Position numbers and translations under genes: made by a program. From Larix kaempferi (taxonomy: Eukaryota > Streptophyta > Pinopsida > Pinales > Pinaceae), in assembly GCA_027924585.1 (NCBI GenBank), contig BSBM01000361.1, positions 66,190,001 through 66,254,000 on the forward strand: a stretch of 64,000 bases of DNA, written 5' to 3'. Under the pieces are notes generated by a model. That model saw only the letters and a program-made list of their open reading frames with translations, did not search any database and was not told where the DNA came from. Below, one piece after another: positions 22,691-34,970 of the stretch. Position 1 is the first letter of the stretch; each line of letters opens with the position of its first letter.

Positions 22691-23195
22691 ATGAACTAGC
22701 TACTTTATAGGCCACCTTTTCATTTTTAAAATTTACCATCTTGGTAGGGATGATAGGTCTTTACCATGATGTGACTTCATACACTGTTTTTTCATCCTAG
22801 TAATCCCCAATGGTTTCCATCTTTGGTTTTTCTTCGGTGCCAATATTGATTTTCTTTAAGTTACATATTCCAACAATTCCCCTTAATGATGACTAGGAGA
22901 TAGAATAAAAAAAGAGGAATATGGAATTCCATAAAATCCCCCTTGATGACAACTTCTAGAATGTCCATAAGTTGTGAATAAAAATAGACTTCTCTTTATG
23001 GAGTAGATGAAGATAACAACTGTTGCTCACTAAACCATGAAATTGCATCCAAACCAAGTTGTACAATGAACTCTTACAGAACACCACAATAGTGTGTAGA
23101 AACCTATGATGGCTAATACAAAATACAGTGGAAAGAAGACAGTCATCACAACATGTAACCCAACTGATAGATAAAAGAACTTTGTAATAGATTAC

Positions 23196-23540
23196 ATCAC
23201 GAATACAAAAACCCCAGATCTATACATCAAAATGTTTCCAACAAAAGTCTTCAAAGAACCCTATTAAAGATTACATTGCAAATACAAGACCCGAATGGCT
23301 TATCCATAGAAACATGATACAAGAAGATAATATTCACAACCAAGTTGAAATATGCAAGAGCAGTAGATGTCATCACGAATACAAGAACCGCAAATCTATC
23401 CATCGAAATTTTTCTAGTAGACAGTCTTTATAACCGAATAAATATACTGAAGATTACATTACAAATACAAGATCCCAATGGTCTATCCATCTAAATTTTT
23501 GGCCCATAGATAATCAACATGAATTTACAGTAGAAGATGA
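23196..23540. repeat. About 176-bp tandem duplication in the truncated element
   Basis: ATCACGAATACAA recurs about 176 bp apart near 23197 and 23372, each copy followed about 80 bp later by AGATTACATT(G/A)CAAATACAAGA. Two diverged copies, in the leader or gag region of the minus-strand element. Confidence 0.
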
Positions 23541-24825
23541 AATTTCGTTTGATTATATTATTAATGGAACATCGTGATATAGTATGGATTTTATTACATT
23601 ACATTCCTTCTTAACATCAACCAACCCAGATAACAAAAGGTTTCAACTTTGTTGTTGTCATGGATATTCTAAAAGTAGGAATAATGTTGAAGAACTAGAG
23701 ATAACCACAACAATATGCTTAAGATAGGAATGAATGATAGAAACAAGCTATACCCCAACTCTTCACACATAGCTATATGGAGAAGTTAAGTAAATAGAGA
23801 GCTAATCTGCACAAAATAAATTCCAAGAATAAAGCATATAATAAACATGATAATCCCATAATTACACAGGAAAAAAAATACATGGCATGACATATGAAAT
23901 TGATTTTACACAACAAGGGTTGGCAACAATATATAATGAGTGATCATAATATGATACCAAAATATAATATTGAACAAAATATGACACCATGTTAGAAGCA
24001 TCATCATTACTTGAAGAGTGAGACCATGTTAGAATATTGACCAAAAATAAATTGATCAAATAAAACAATGATATCACCATTACCATACTAGAGATCCATG
24101 CCACTAAAAATGTCAAGACATCTTCCACATAAGAAGATTAGAGACAAGTAAAACGGGAACAAGAAAATATCTGTAAACATGATGAAGAAACTAAGAACAT
24201 AAACCCTAAATAAAAGAGAACAAGAAGCTCATGACAATAATTTCAAGATAAGCGCGAATAAACGAGATATTTCTCACCAATTCCAAAAATTTAAAATGAC
24301 CATAACTCAATCGAATTGCTCATAATATTTATGATAAAATATTTTTGGAACTAGAACAACCATTTTTCATCCGCTAACGCAGACATAATAGAAATCTGGG
24401 CACTCTGTCAAAAGATACCTACTCTGTAATCCGCACGTCCATCACCCAAACCTTGGAAAATAATTGATTTTAAATCAACGATATCTCCACTTTCTGGACT
24501 CGAAACAAGACGATTGTTTTTTATAAATTGAGTATTTTTTAGAGAGGAAATCAGATCTACGCAAAAAATTTAGAAATTGATCTAAAAGTTGCTACCCAGT
24601 TTTACTTTAAATATTTCTCCATAAGGGTTATGGTTTGGAAAAAAAAAATCCAAACATGTAGAAGAAGGCCTAGATCTGAAAAAATACCACTTGGGTATTA
24701 TATATTAGGTGACAAATCTAGAAAATATGGAGGACCCAACTCTCAAATATGAAGAATCATTGCTTGTAAAAATAATTCAAAGAATTACCGAAGAAGGTAG
24801 AGCATAACAACCAGCTTTGATTCCA

Positions 24826-25510
24826 TGTTAGAATATTGGAATATGTGAATAACATATAACAATACATAACATGAAAATCATAACTAACCTAACATCCTAT
24901 CCACACACCAATAAATAATCTAATAGCAAGAGCAAGGAGAAAAGAGAAAAAGAGAACACCAAATATAAATGATAAAACCCCAAATGGGAAAACATCAATG
25001 GGAAGGTTGTCTTATTATTATTCATCAATAATATCCAATATTACAATAGAGGATTCCCACACATCACACTCCATCTTCACAACAATGCACACCGTGTGTC
25101 TACAAGATGATTGTTAGATGTCTTTCATTGTTCTTATGTGTCTTGATAAGACTATCTTGACTCTATTATATCCCAAGAGGTAAGGAGGAATTGCATCCCA
25201 ATATTACATGTGGGATAAATATAATTTCACCTCTTTATATAATAAATGGTAACAAGAGTAAATTATTACATAATACATGTGTGAAAACTCTTTTACATAA
25301 GAGTGAACATTATTACCTTCCAAATTAATACAACCAGTCATCATTACATATTCCAATAGCCTTTTTTCCCTCCTTATACAAGAAACAAAATTTTCTCTTA
25401 ACATGACTAGAGAAACCTATAAAATAAGAATTAAAACACAACAAAAACATATCAATAGTAGTCTAGAAACATATCAATAAGATATACAACATAGAACTTA
25501 GTTTATGACA
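24826..25510 (-). repeat. LTR of the truncated minus-strand gypsy element
   Basis: Bounded by TGTTAGAATATTGG on the left and TTTATGACA on the right (685 bp). The primer-site word abuts it on the left on the minus strand. It contains TTGGGATGCAATTCC-like words and no ORF. The right outer boundary is less certain than the left, because no second LTR is available for comparison. Confidence 0.
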
Positions 25511-26480
25511 TGGTGTCAATTCTTAAATTGAAGATACTTCATGAGGGATTGTTGGTAATTATCTATAGAGCATTTTGTAATTGTGAATTTTGTAATTGTG
25601 AAATGGAGAAATGGTGCTTCTAGGGATGATAGATTATGGGTCAAAATGTCATCACTATAAGTCTATAACATAAATAATATATATATATAAATATTAAATA
25701 ATAATAATAATTAATAATTAATTAATTAATCAAGAGGTTTTATAAAAGAAGTGTTTTATCAAAAAGGCATGACCATTAATAAAGGTTGATATATATATAT
25801 ATCAAACTCTCAAGTTGTAATATCTCATATCTCATATTCATATATTTTACTCATTATTTATTATGGCTTATTCAATATTCTAAATATTTTGGTAATCTTT
25901 GTGTGAGTGGACTTTTGTTCAGCTCAAAGTTTTGATTGGTGAATGATCATGAGCATGCAAATTTGAATTTTTGAATGTGAGTGTAATATTTATTTGATTA
26001 TGATCCAATGCCTTGGAAATTCTCATTTCTTTTCCTTATGCTTATGATGTCTTTAATGACCAATTTGATGAAATTAATGTGTTGGTTGACATTCATTGTA
26101 TTATAGATTGCATAGTTAGGTCTATATTGTTGATCACATTTACAAGTGAGGCTAATAATAAATTCTTGAATCATTATGAAGGTGAAGACTAGTGTAGGAA
26201 ATACAACTAGGTTTGCTCATAGGTATATTTTTCTCCATCTATTAATCAATCTATTTGATATGGTAGTGCATATGTACTTCTAGATTCAACAATTTAGAAT
26301 ATTATATAGGATAGTTGTAGATATAATGTTTGGTTGTGTCTTTATGTCAAAATGGTGGAGGATGTGCTTTGGACATGAGGCTTTTTATGGTAGGCTTATA
26401 AGAGATGTGCTTTGGTGCTAAAAGAGTCAATTTGTGGATAGTTGTGGGTCCAATTATTTTATCGGACTTTTTGAAGCATA
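25511..26480. other. Internal AT-rich part of the Athila/Tat-like element
   Basis: No readable coding frame. It lies between the nested minus-strand element and the decayed ORF that begins near 26480. Confidence 0.
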
Positions 26481-28548
26481 TGAAAACTAATTTTTTCTAT
26501 CGAGTGTGAAGCACAAATACCATGTCGACACCCACTGCACATAAACCATGACCAAAGGAAAAATCGGTGAAGGAGGATCAAATTACGGTAGTTGAAATTC
26601 ATGAAAAAGTTCATATCTGACAAGTACTATTGGGGAATGTTCCTAGCCTAAAATTCATGGAATTTAATTTGTAGGATGAAGCATAGTTTCCCCACTTATA
26701 ATTCCATAATTATTCATAGCTAATCATTAGACCATATGGCACATAGTATGTCATACCTAAGGAGTGGGCACAAAAGATGTACCATTCAAGCATCATGTTC
26801 ATGTTAGATGTACCACATTTTGGTTGCATCCCCAATATCACAAGTTGCATTTGATTTTTTTAGTAGGTTATAGGGAGAGTATCTCTGGTTAGATCGTGTG
26901 TACACAATCAATATGGAAACCATGCATAGGGTGTGGGGTCTTCCTTGGTCGAGAGAAGATTCGACTAAGGTTATGTCAACACGAGACATTAAAGTGGAAA
27001 AAATTTACCATAAGTATGACACATAGAGAAGAGCATGCGGCACAATAATTTCAACGATATAGGAACCTGGAGTCAAGTTTGCCTCACAGGTGTTGGCTGG
27101 AAAGCTCATAAAAAAAATGTAGGAATGATGAATTCCCTATGGGGGTTTTCTTTGCTACAAAAAGATGCAACCAAGGAATTAAGTTTTGTTGGGACTAATA
27201 TCTCATGAATGAATTTATCCAATATTACTACAATTGGGTTGGGTTCTCCTTTTGATGGCCACGATAGTTTGGAAGGAACCAAATGGCATGGAGTAAAACA
27301 CATAAATGATATGTTATTCCATTTGTCGAATTTTAGCATATGGTAGGAAAATTCGAATAGGGATATACAACAAGAGACCAACTTGGTGTTTCAGTGTTGG
27401 TACACCGAGATGATCCAAGCAATTGTTGAGTCCTTTCAAATTCCACGGCACCTAGTGGATAAGTATGATGAGTACATTTATTTTCTAGTAGATTTTCATA
27501 ATGTGTTCCTAACCCCTCGTGTAGATCCCTAGGATCTAGATAATATTCTACCTTTTTCTATGATAGATGAATATATCCTTAATGAAATTGTGCAATGACT
27601 AGAGTGGTGATCAAATAAAAAAAGGATATAGGAACTAAAGAACCAAGGGTTGGCACCAACATTTGGGAGTCCCAAGATTATCATCTCCTAAGAAGAAACA
27701 AGAAGAGGAAGTAACAACTAAATCCACATGGTAGAATATCAAGTGAACGTGATCGACCACAACACATATGTCACCATCACAAGGGTCCCCTCGATGAATA
27801 GAAAGTGTTACATCACCCTCACCAGATTTAGAAACCATAAATTTCACACAATCGACATTGACCAAAAGAAGGATATTCACACATTTAGAGAAGTCCAACA
27901 CAAATATAGAATCAAGAGTAGTATAGAATATTTTCAATACCCTCTAAAAAAACATTGAATTTCAACAATTTTTGCAGGATGATTCAAGCAAATAATTGAG
28001 TGAATTGTCTTTATACCTTCAATTAGAAAAACCAATAGGAGCAATTAAAAAGAAGCACCAATACAACACCAAGTTCAAGTACCTCGACTCCAAGTCTTGG
28101 CTAGAGTATACTGCACACTAAAAAGAAGAGGGTCATGCAACTCGATCCAATAACATTCAAGACTCATGACGCCACCAATTCCACTTCATATCCACAAATA
28201 ATTCGATATTTGGAGCTTGATTTATCACAAGTTTCATCACAACAACTCCACAACTATATGGTGACCATCATGGATGAGTTGGGTGACATTCATTGGGGTA
28301 TTGGATGTGCTTATTCATTTATGAAACAACACCACTCGAAATAGGTTTCTACTCATGCTCCCTTGGCCAACATAGTAGAATATATTTATTTATGTGTTCC
28401 CTTCGATGACACCAAAGTGTCATACAACATCCTAGTAAAAACAAAATTTGATAAGGTACATGCCACCATTTGTAAATTGAAGAGGTAGAATGAAGAGTTA
28501 CAAGAAAAAATAAAGACAAAACCAATTGAAAAGAAGTTGGAGTTGGAG
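26480..28548 (+). pseudogene. Decayed ORF of the Athila/Tat-like element
   Basis: A coding-like plus frame with many stops: GVGWKAHKKNVGMMNSLWGF near 27090, YTEMIQAIVESFQIPRHLVD near 27405, then 28135-28341 (ITFKTHDATN ... MDELGDIHWGIGCAYS) and on to KTKFDKVHATICKLKR. The predicted C-terminal part is charged and coiled-coil-like. I do not recognise a catalytic domain; it may be an ORF typical of Tat-lineage elements. A solo LTR interrupts it at 28549 and the frame appears to continue beyond that LTR (SSFLLCLHLHYVPDMHAMDA near 29000). Confidence 0.
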
Positions 28549-29197
28549 TGTGAAGAACCTGCAACAATTAATTGATAAAATGCACAATATATGAGATCAC
28601 AAAATATTTTATTGATTGCAGGCCACTTCGAGGGGGCAACCTCCTTTGAGCAAGCTCAATACAAATAATTTCATGGTGCCTTCATTGGCCTCAACACAAA
28701 CTTATATACTAAGTCTAGGCGCCAATACTATGGGTCAAAACCATGGGCCAGTACAAACTATAGATCAACAAATACTATGGGATGACTTACAAAGCATATG
28801 CGTCCAACAAAAATAATACAAACTATGGATCAACAAATACTACGGGACGACATACAAAGCATATGCGTCCAACAAAAATATACTAACAAAGTAAAGAGGA
28901 GGGTTGACATGGGTTCCTAACATGGAGCAACAGATAGAAGCATCAGAATACTTTTTCAGAAGGTGAAATCTATGGAGGAGGGACTTTCTAGTCTTGTTGA
29001 ATCTAGTTTTCTCCTCTGTCTGCACCTTCACTATGTTCCAGATATGCATGCAATGGATGCTCAAATTAAAGAATGGGAGGACAAAATATAAGTAAAGAAG
29101 CACTCTCTATATGAACTTCCCATGTTTGCGTGCATATAGGCTATATAAAAGATTTATATCCTCACTCAACAAATTGCCTCAACCAGGACAAATCAAT
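28271..29197 (+). repeat. Segmental duplication, copy 1
   Basis: Begins TGGATGAGTTGGGTGACATT. It is nearly identical to 30281-31205, offset about 2010 bp. Both copies include the same solo LTR at the same internal place, so the duplication happened after that LTR inserted. The sequence diverges after AAATCAAT at about 29197. Confidence 0.
28549..28922 (-). mobile_element. Solo LTR of the gypsy family seen at 57705-62194
   Basis: On the plus strand it starts TGTGAAGAACCTGCAA and ends GGGTTCCTAACA, as do both LTRs at 57705-58152 and 61747-62194. It is flanked by a 5-bp target duplication TGGAG (28544-28548 and 28923-28927). It is 374 bp against 448 bp for the complete element; the extra length there is repeated AACCATGGGC words. 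No internal sequence is present, so it is a solo LTR, probably left by LTR-LTR recombination. Confidence 0.
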
Positions 29198-29235
29198 TAA
29201 ACGAGGTGAAACGAGGTGCTCTACAGCCGAGTATG

Positions 29236-29560
29236 GGGGTGATGTTGTAACGTGATGTAACATTTGTAACAAAATAATTTAAAAAATTCATGTCCACTCA
29301 TAAAATAAAAAAATTATGGAAAGTATTTTAAAAAAAGTAAGGGTGAGATGTTGTAACGTGATGTAACGTTTGTAACAAAATAATTAAAAAAATTCATGTA
29401 GGCTCATAAAATAAAAAATTATGGAAAGTATTTAAAAAAAAGTATGGGGGAGATGTTGTAACGTGATGTAACGTTTGTAACAAAATAATTAAAAAAATTC
29501 ATGTCGGCTCATAAAACAAAAAATTATGGAAAGTATTTAAAAAAAAAAATCATGTTGGTT
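29236..29560. repeat. About 106-bp tandem repeats starting TGTTGTAACGTGATG
   Basis: GATGTTGTAACGTGATGTAAC occurs at 29241, 29347 and 29452. Each is preceded by a G-rich word (GTATGGGGG) and followed by TTTGTAACAAAATAATT and GGCTCATAAAA. TATGGGGGAGA before TGTTGTAACG looks like a polypurine tract before an LTR start, so these may be reiterated LTR ends of an unidentified element; this is inference. Confidence 0.
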
Positions 29561-30280
29561 CATAAAATAAAATATTATGAAAAGTAATTAAAAAATAGAT
29601 GTTTGTTTATAAAATAAAAACTTAAAACTTAAACCCGGATCTATCAATCAAGAGAGATCAAATTTCTTGAGTTTAAATTTAAAAAAAGAAATACACCTCA
29701 AGATATTGTGCTTGATAGATACGGGTTTAAGATGGATCTATGCCGGTAAATAACGTAATCCAATAATTTATTTTTTCTATTATTGCACCGAGTAAAACGA
29801 GGTGCTCTATAGCCCAGTATGGGGGAGATGTTGTAACGTGGTGTGACGTTTGTAACAAAATAACAAAATAACGTTTGTAACAAAATAACAAAATAACGTT
29901 TGTAACAAAATAATTAAAAAAATTCATGTCGGCTAATAAAATAAAAAATTATGGAAAGTATTTAAAAAAAAGTATGGGGGAGATGTTTTAACGTTTGTAA
30001 CAAAATAACGTTTGTAACAAAATAATTAAAAAAATTCATGTCAGCTCATAAAACAAAAAATTATGGAAAGTATTTAAAAAAAAAAATCATGTTGGTTCAT
30101 AAAATAAAATATTAAGAAAAGTAATTAAAAAATAGATGTTTGTTTATAAAATAAAAACTTAAACTTAAACCCGAATCTATCAATCAAGAGAGATCAAATT
30201 TCTTGAGTTTAAATTTTAAAAAAGAAATTCACCTCAAGAAATTGGATCCCTCTCGGTGCTTGATAGATACGGGTTTAAGA
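29561..30280. repeat. Second, related repeat block between the duplicated segments
   Basis: The tail of the first block (AATCATGTTGGTTCATAAAA ... ATCAATCAAGAGAGATCAAA ... GATACGGGTTTAAGATGG, about 29545-29732) is repeated at about 30087-30283. Between them the 106-bp repeat recurs from 29827 and 29982, with short AACAAAATAACGTTTGT reiterations. The whole 29198-30280 block lies exactly between the two copies of the segmental duplication. Confidence 0.
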
Positions 30281-31205
30281 TGGATGAGTTGGGTGACATT
30301 CATTGGGGTATTGGATGTGCTTATTCATATATGAAACAACACCACTCGAAATAGGTTTCTACTCATGCTCCCTTGGCCAACGTAGTAGAATATATTTATT
30401 TATGTGTTCCCTTTGATGACACCAAAGTGTCATACAACATCCTAGTAAAAACAAAATTTGATAAGGTACATGCCACCATTTGTAAATTGAAGAGGTAGAA
30501 TGAAGAGTTACAAGAAAAAATAAAGACAAAACCAATTGTAGAAAAGTTGGAGTTGGAGTGTGAAGAACCTACAACAATTAATTGATAAAATGCACAATAT
30601 ATGAGATCACTGAATATTTTATTGATCAGTCCACTTCGAGGGGGAAACCTCCTTTGAGTAAGCTCAATACAAATAATTTCATGGTGACTTCATTGGCCTC
30701 AACACAAACTTATATACTAAGTCTAGGCACCAATACTATGGGTCAAAACCATGGGCCAGTACAAACTATGGATCAACAAATACTATGGGATGACTTACAA
30801 AGCATATGCGTCCAACAACAATAATACAAACTATGGATCAACAAATACTATGGGACGACTTACAAAGCATATGCGTCCAACAAAAATATACTAACAAAGT
30901 AAAGAGAAGGGTTGACATGGGTTCCTAACATGGAGTAGCAGATAGAAGCATCATAATACTTTTTCAGAAGGTGAAATCTATGGAGGAGGTACTTTCTAGT
31001 CTCGTTGACTCTAGTTTTCTTCTCTGGGTGCACCTTCACTATGTTCTAGATATGCGTGCAATGGATGCCCAAATTAAGGAATGGGAGGACCAAATATAAG
31101 TAAAGAAGCACTCTCTATATGAACTTCCCATGTTTGCATGCATATAGGATATATAAAATATTTATATCCTCACTCAACAAATTGCCTCAACAAGGACAAA
31201 TCAAT
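30281..31205 (+). repeat. Segmental duplication, copy 2
   Basis: Near-identical copy of 28271-29197 including the solo LTR. After 31205 it continues with sequence not present after copy 1 (GAAGTTATCCTCC), which reads on as the coiled-coil-like end of the element ORF toward 31500. Copy 2 therefore probably sits in the original context and copy 1 ends at the 29198-30280 block. Confidence 0.
30559..30930 (-). mobile_element. Duplicated solo LTR, copy 2
   Basis: The same solo LTR as at 28549-28922, with the same flanking TGGAG words (30554-30558 and 30931-30935). It is not an independent insertion: flanks and LTR were copied together. Differences between the two copies date the segmental duplication and not the transposition. 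Confidence 0.
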
Positions 31206-31512
31206 AGAAGTTATCCTCCAAAGTGATGACATTACAGGAGCAAGCCAAGCAAAATTATTCACTCTTCATTGATATATATACTAAAACTTCTATAGAAATA
31301 GAATTGGGTTAGTTAGTGAAACCCAAATGTGAGACAGCTACTAAAGAGAAGGTTGCCAAGTTCATCCATGACTTCAAAGTACTACTTCAATTGTACTCAG
31401 AATTGGATACTCAGTTCTAGACTTTTGTTGGATCGTTGTAGCAGGAGTTCCAATCTGTTCTACAAATTTCACCCAAGTGAAGCTTGTTGTCTCAAGGGTG
31501 ATCCAAACATAG
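31206..31512 (+). pseudogene. C-terminal end of the Athila/Tat-like ORF
   Basis: The plus frame reads KVMTLQEQAKQNYSLFIDIY, then KCETATKEKVAKFIHDFKVL and QLYSELDTQF before stops. It is charged and helical in character, with no recognised domain. It ends immediately before the 3' LTR. The last bases CAAGGGTGATCC are a weak polypurine-like candidate. Confidence 0.
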
Positions 31513-32088
31513 TGTTGGGGACCAATTGGCATTATAGTTAGTCATTTTTCTAGTGCAACAAAAAGTTAGATTATGCACAGTAGTATTGCATTGTGTCGAC
31601 TCAATGATAAATAGGTATTGTTTATACATAATGTATTGTATAGGAATGCACAATAATATGTTAATTAAACATTAGTTAAGGTCAAGTAATGTCTGACAAC
31701 TTTCGTCTATTTTGTATTTAAGAAAAGAGACAGTTAGAAAAAAAAGTAGTTTTTGTTGGGATTGTAGGGATGAAAGAATAGAGAGTTAAAATGTATGGAC
31801 TTCAAGAAGAGACGATTGTATGGTTATTTCTATGGAATAAATATGTTGGTTTGGTGGCATGTTTCCCCATGTGTTTTACAATTTTTTGTGTTATGAATGT
31901 GGATTTGTTGTGAATGAATGATGGTATATTATTGTGTTAACTTTCATGTAATTCCAAACTGTAATTTGTTCTAGTAATTCTTATGAGTTTCAAGTAAAAC
32001 CTTATTCATTTCTAAATATTGAATATGCCAATTCTCATGAGGTTATTGTTGGTCTTGTATTTTGAGCCTCGGGTCTAAAATTGTTCCA
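31513..32088 (+). repeat. 3' LTR of old Athila/Tat-like gypsy element
   Basis: Begins TGTTGGGGACC and ends TTGTTCCA. It pairs with 20908-21465 in direct orientation. Visible differences along the pair are frequent, so the insertion is old. Together the LTRs define an element of about 11.2 kb including its nested insertions. Confidence 0.
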
Positions 32089-33292
32089 ATGGATATTTTA
32101 GTTCTTACATTATTGGTTGAATGTTTGTTTCAATCAAGAGTTAGTGTTGATTTCAACTGTCAATTGATAAAATGTAAAATCTCTTAACTAAGATTTTGAT
32201 TTCATCAAATATATGCATGTCCTTGCCAAAAATTGAGACGCATCATCATAGGATTACCTTTAAGTTCTGGATTTTCTTGACAATATAAGATTATGATGAA
32301 GGAAAATGAAATCTAACCATGGAAACCATAAAAAATGAAATACCCAAAGATGAGAGGGGAAATATAAATGAACACACATAAACCAAGAAGAATTTATAAC
32401 CTTTGTTCAACATCAAAAGATGTTGAACCTCCACAAAGCTCCCATCCACCACCAATATTCTCCCTTGTACAAGAAAATAGTATTCATAACAATGCAATAT
32501 ATATAAAAAAAATAACACTAAAATTTTACCAAGTGAATACAAGGAAAAATATTATTAATTGATAGATAAAGACAACCTTAATTGTGAAGTTCTATCCCCA
32601 TAAGTGGCACTAGTAAGCCTCCTTCAAAATGGAAATCATAGTATCCAAGAGAAAGCAACAATGGAAAAACTTGTATCCAAACTCAAATGGAAAGTACACA
32701 TTTGGGAAGAATCAAAGAAAGGGATAGAACAACAATGGATTTAAGCTCATGATGTGAGGGATTTTTATAAATAATGTAGATCCAAATAGTTCACATGAGT
32801 GACGAATGGTGGGGGAATCTAATAACATCAAAAATATGGTATAGTTCTAATAATATGTCAATGATAGAAAAATGTTAAACTCAAAATAAGTTGAGAAGAG
32901 GGATGTGTATTGACCAAGAAATCCAACCAAAGCATACAAAGGATGATAAATAATCATTAAGTAAAATAAGGACTCAACTTCTAATACATGGGTGAAATTG
33001 AGAGATTCATTGGTCTCAAGATGATCCATGGTGTTTTCACTTATTTATTTCTCTCTTGTTTGTTGTTTCATGATATATAGATGAGGATATATCATACAAC
33101 TTGTGGATGGTGCATTATGAGTGGAAAGGGAGAAGGAAAAATCATATTTGATCCCATCAAACCTTTTGACCATGTACATCAACTATATAAATATTGGAAT
33201 CTAAAAAAGGGCACCATAAACTAGCTAAGGTGGAGAAAATCAAATATGAATTTTGAGGTTGATCCAAGGTAAGGAAAATAAATTCCAACTAA
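32089..33292. other. Gene-free spacer
   Basis: AT-rich sequence. Short ORFs on both strands (for example 32291-32542 and 32368-32562) overlap each other and show no motif. Nothing else supported. Confidence 0.
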
Positions 33293-33297
33293 GAAAA

Positions 33298-34965
33298 TGT
33301 CATGTCCCCTCCATCAATCCCACTCAATTAAGGGAACATGACTAAAAATCCGGGCTTTCACAAAACTAGCCACATCATCATTGTATGCAATCATAACAAA
33401 TAAAACATGTGTGCATATGCATAATCAAAATAAACACAGCAGAAATAAACTCTACACACAGCTATAACATGCAATTTCCTTCTTAACAATAATCAAAATC
33501 AATTGAAAACATTGTATAATTGAAATACAAGATAATACTTATCTTGAATAAATTGTCCCAAGCAACCGGTTATGCAACTGCAACGTTCCACCCAGCCATA
33601 GGCCAGTTGTGCTCATCAATATCTCAGCACAACTTCCACCCCCGATCTAGGCATGATTTCCACAAGGAAAGGGAACCTACCAACTAATGCGTAGCCAAAT
33701 ATATACCACAAGTCATCCAATCCAATCCACAACTGGGTTTATCATGCTGTCAAAGCACTAGAAAGGGAGGAATTACTAATCTAGGGAGCTCAACCATAGA
33801 GCTCTCATTACCTCTACAAGATCTAGCTAGCTTGTCACCCACAATACCTACACACCCAACACAAGGAAGTATCCCCTTCACTGCTCTACATTCCCTTAGG
33901 CCATACCATCCCTTCTAGTGTTAATCAAGGTAGGCATAGAAAAGTAGCCAAATCCCTATCATCTTTGGTGAGGTTACACACTTCACTAGGTTTATCAAGC
34001 CAATTCCAAAACCTTGTCTACTCCTGGTTTCTTACACACAAGTTCAATCCAAACAGAGGATGAACATAACCCAAACCACAACAATATCTCCCCACACACA
34101 CAACAAGCACATATGTTGGGCATGGAAAAACGTTTTAACTATGGGATGCACAAAACAAGACTTCCATGGGTTTTCCAAATCGTGGAACACCAAAAACGAA
34201 TTGTGAGAGGGGAAAAAAACCACTGAAAGTTACAGGTCGAATTCCCAACAGGTACATGGGAAACCGAGTGATAAAAAAAGATCTCATAGACCCCCAAATC
34301 GATTTCCTTTCTTCCCCACTATTCTACGACACCAAAAAACAACTCTCCCAACTAGAGAAGGAAAGAAAACTTTGTAAACACATGGAAGAAAATGCCCATC
34401 AAGCCAAAACCGTACGAGAGAGCAAAGCACATGGATGAATGATGGGTTGGGGAGAAAATTCATGGGTCTTTTCTTGCCCAAAAATCCAAACATGTTTTCC
34501 AAAATGATGGCTTTCCCATACATGAAATTTGGGACAACCATACTCTCCATTTCCCAAAACAATAACTACCTCAACCAACTCTTGGAAGAAATAAATGAAT
34601 GGGTGTAATAGTCAACATGGGTATTTAATGGTTCATGGATTCTCTCATTGACACTTGGCTTGACACTATTGGCTTCAAGGGTTTGAATATTTACCTCCCT
34701 ATTCCTCGTCAACATCATGCCCACATACTCTTGTTGCGTTGCATAGTTAGTTGTGGTTATTTTATTAAAATACATATTTACATCATGTTTATAATTCCCT
34801 TTGTCCCATGCTAGCACGCAATCCACATGCATCAATTTTTAATTTTTGATACAAGAATAATAAGTCGATTGTGGGGCCTTGGCCTTGAGCTCCTCACCAC
34901 AATTTTATAACAATATTATATCATTTACACGTTTAATGCAACGAGGTCAAAATCGAGGTGTTACA
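33298..34965 (-). mobile_element. 1668-bp solo LTR with target duplication GAAAA
   Basis: On the plus strand it starts TGTCATGTCCCCTCC and ends CGAGGTGTTACA. Read on the minus strand it begins TGTAACACCTCG, a common start of plant gypsy LTRs. The five bases GAAAA lie immediately outside both ends (33293-33297 and 34966-34970). No primer site, polypurine tract or second LTR is present. ORFs inside it (34014-34438) have no protein-family features and are not called. The gypsy assignment is from the terminal sequence only. Confidence 0.
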
Positions 34966-34970
34966 GAAAA

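Larger units (their letters stand above)
22135..25510 (-). mobile_element. Truncated gypsy element on minus strand, nested
   Basis: The right end is an LTR (24826-25510, begins TGTTAG and ends GACA on the plus strand). Next to it, at 24811-24825 on the minus strand, is TGGAATCAAAGCTGG, close to the initiator-Met primer site TGGTATCAGAGC. Reading left on the minus strand, the internal region reaches a reverse-transcriptase N-terminus at about 22690-22135. The element stops there: the rest of pol and the second LTR are absent. It sits inside the opposite-strand Athila/Tat-like element. Confidence 0.

Noticed and set aside
24000-24040. Second copy of the TGTTAGAATATTG LTR start
   Set aside because: Only about a dozen bases match; the sequence after it is unrelated to the LTR at 24826.
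29236-30060. Regularly spaced repeats considered as a CRISPR array
   Set aside because: Eukaryotic context, AT-rich 106-bp tandem units without distinct spacers.
20908-32088. Target-site duplication of the old LTR element
   Set aside because: Bases outside the two LTRs (CGAGA-like and ATGGA) do not match; none is claimed.
34014-34438. ORFs of 70 and 90 aa
   Set aside because: They lie inside a solo LTR and show no domain or codon pattern of a gene.
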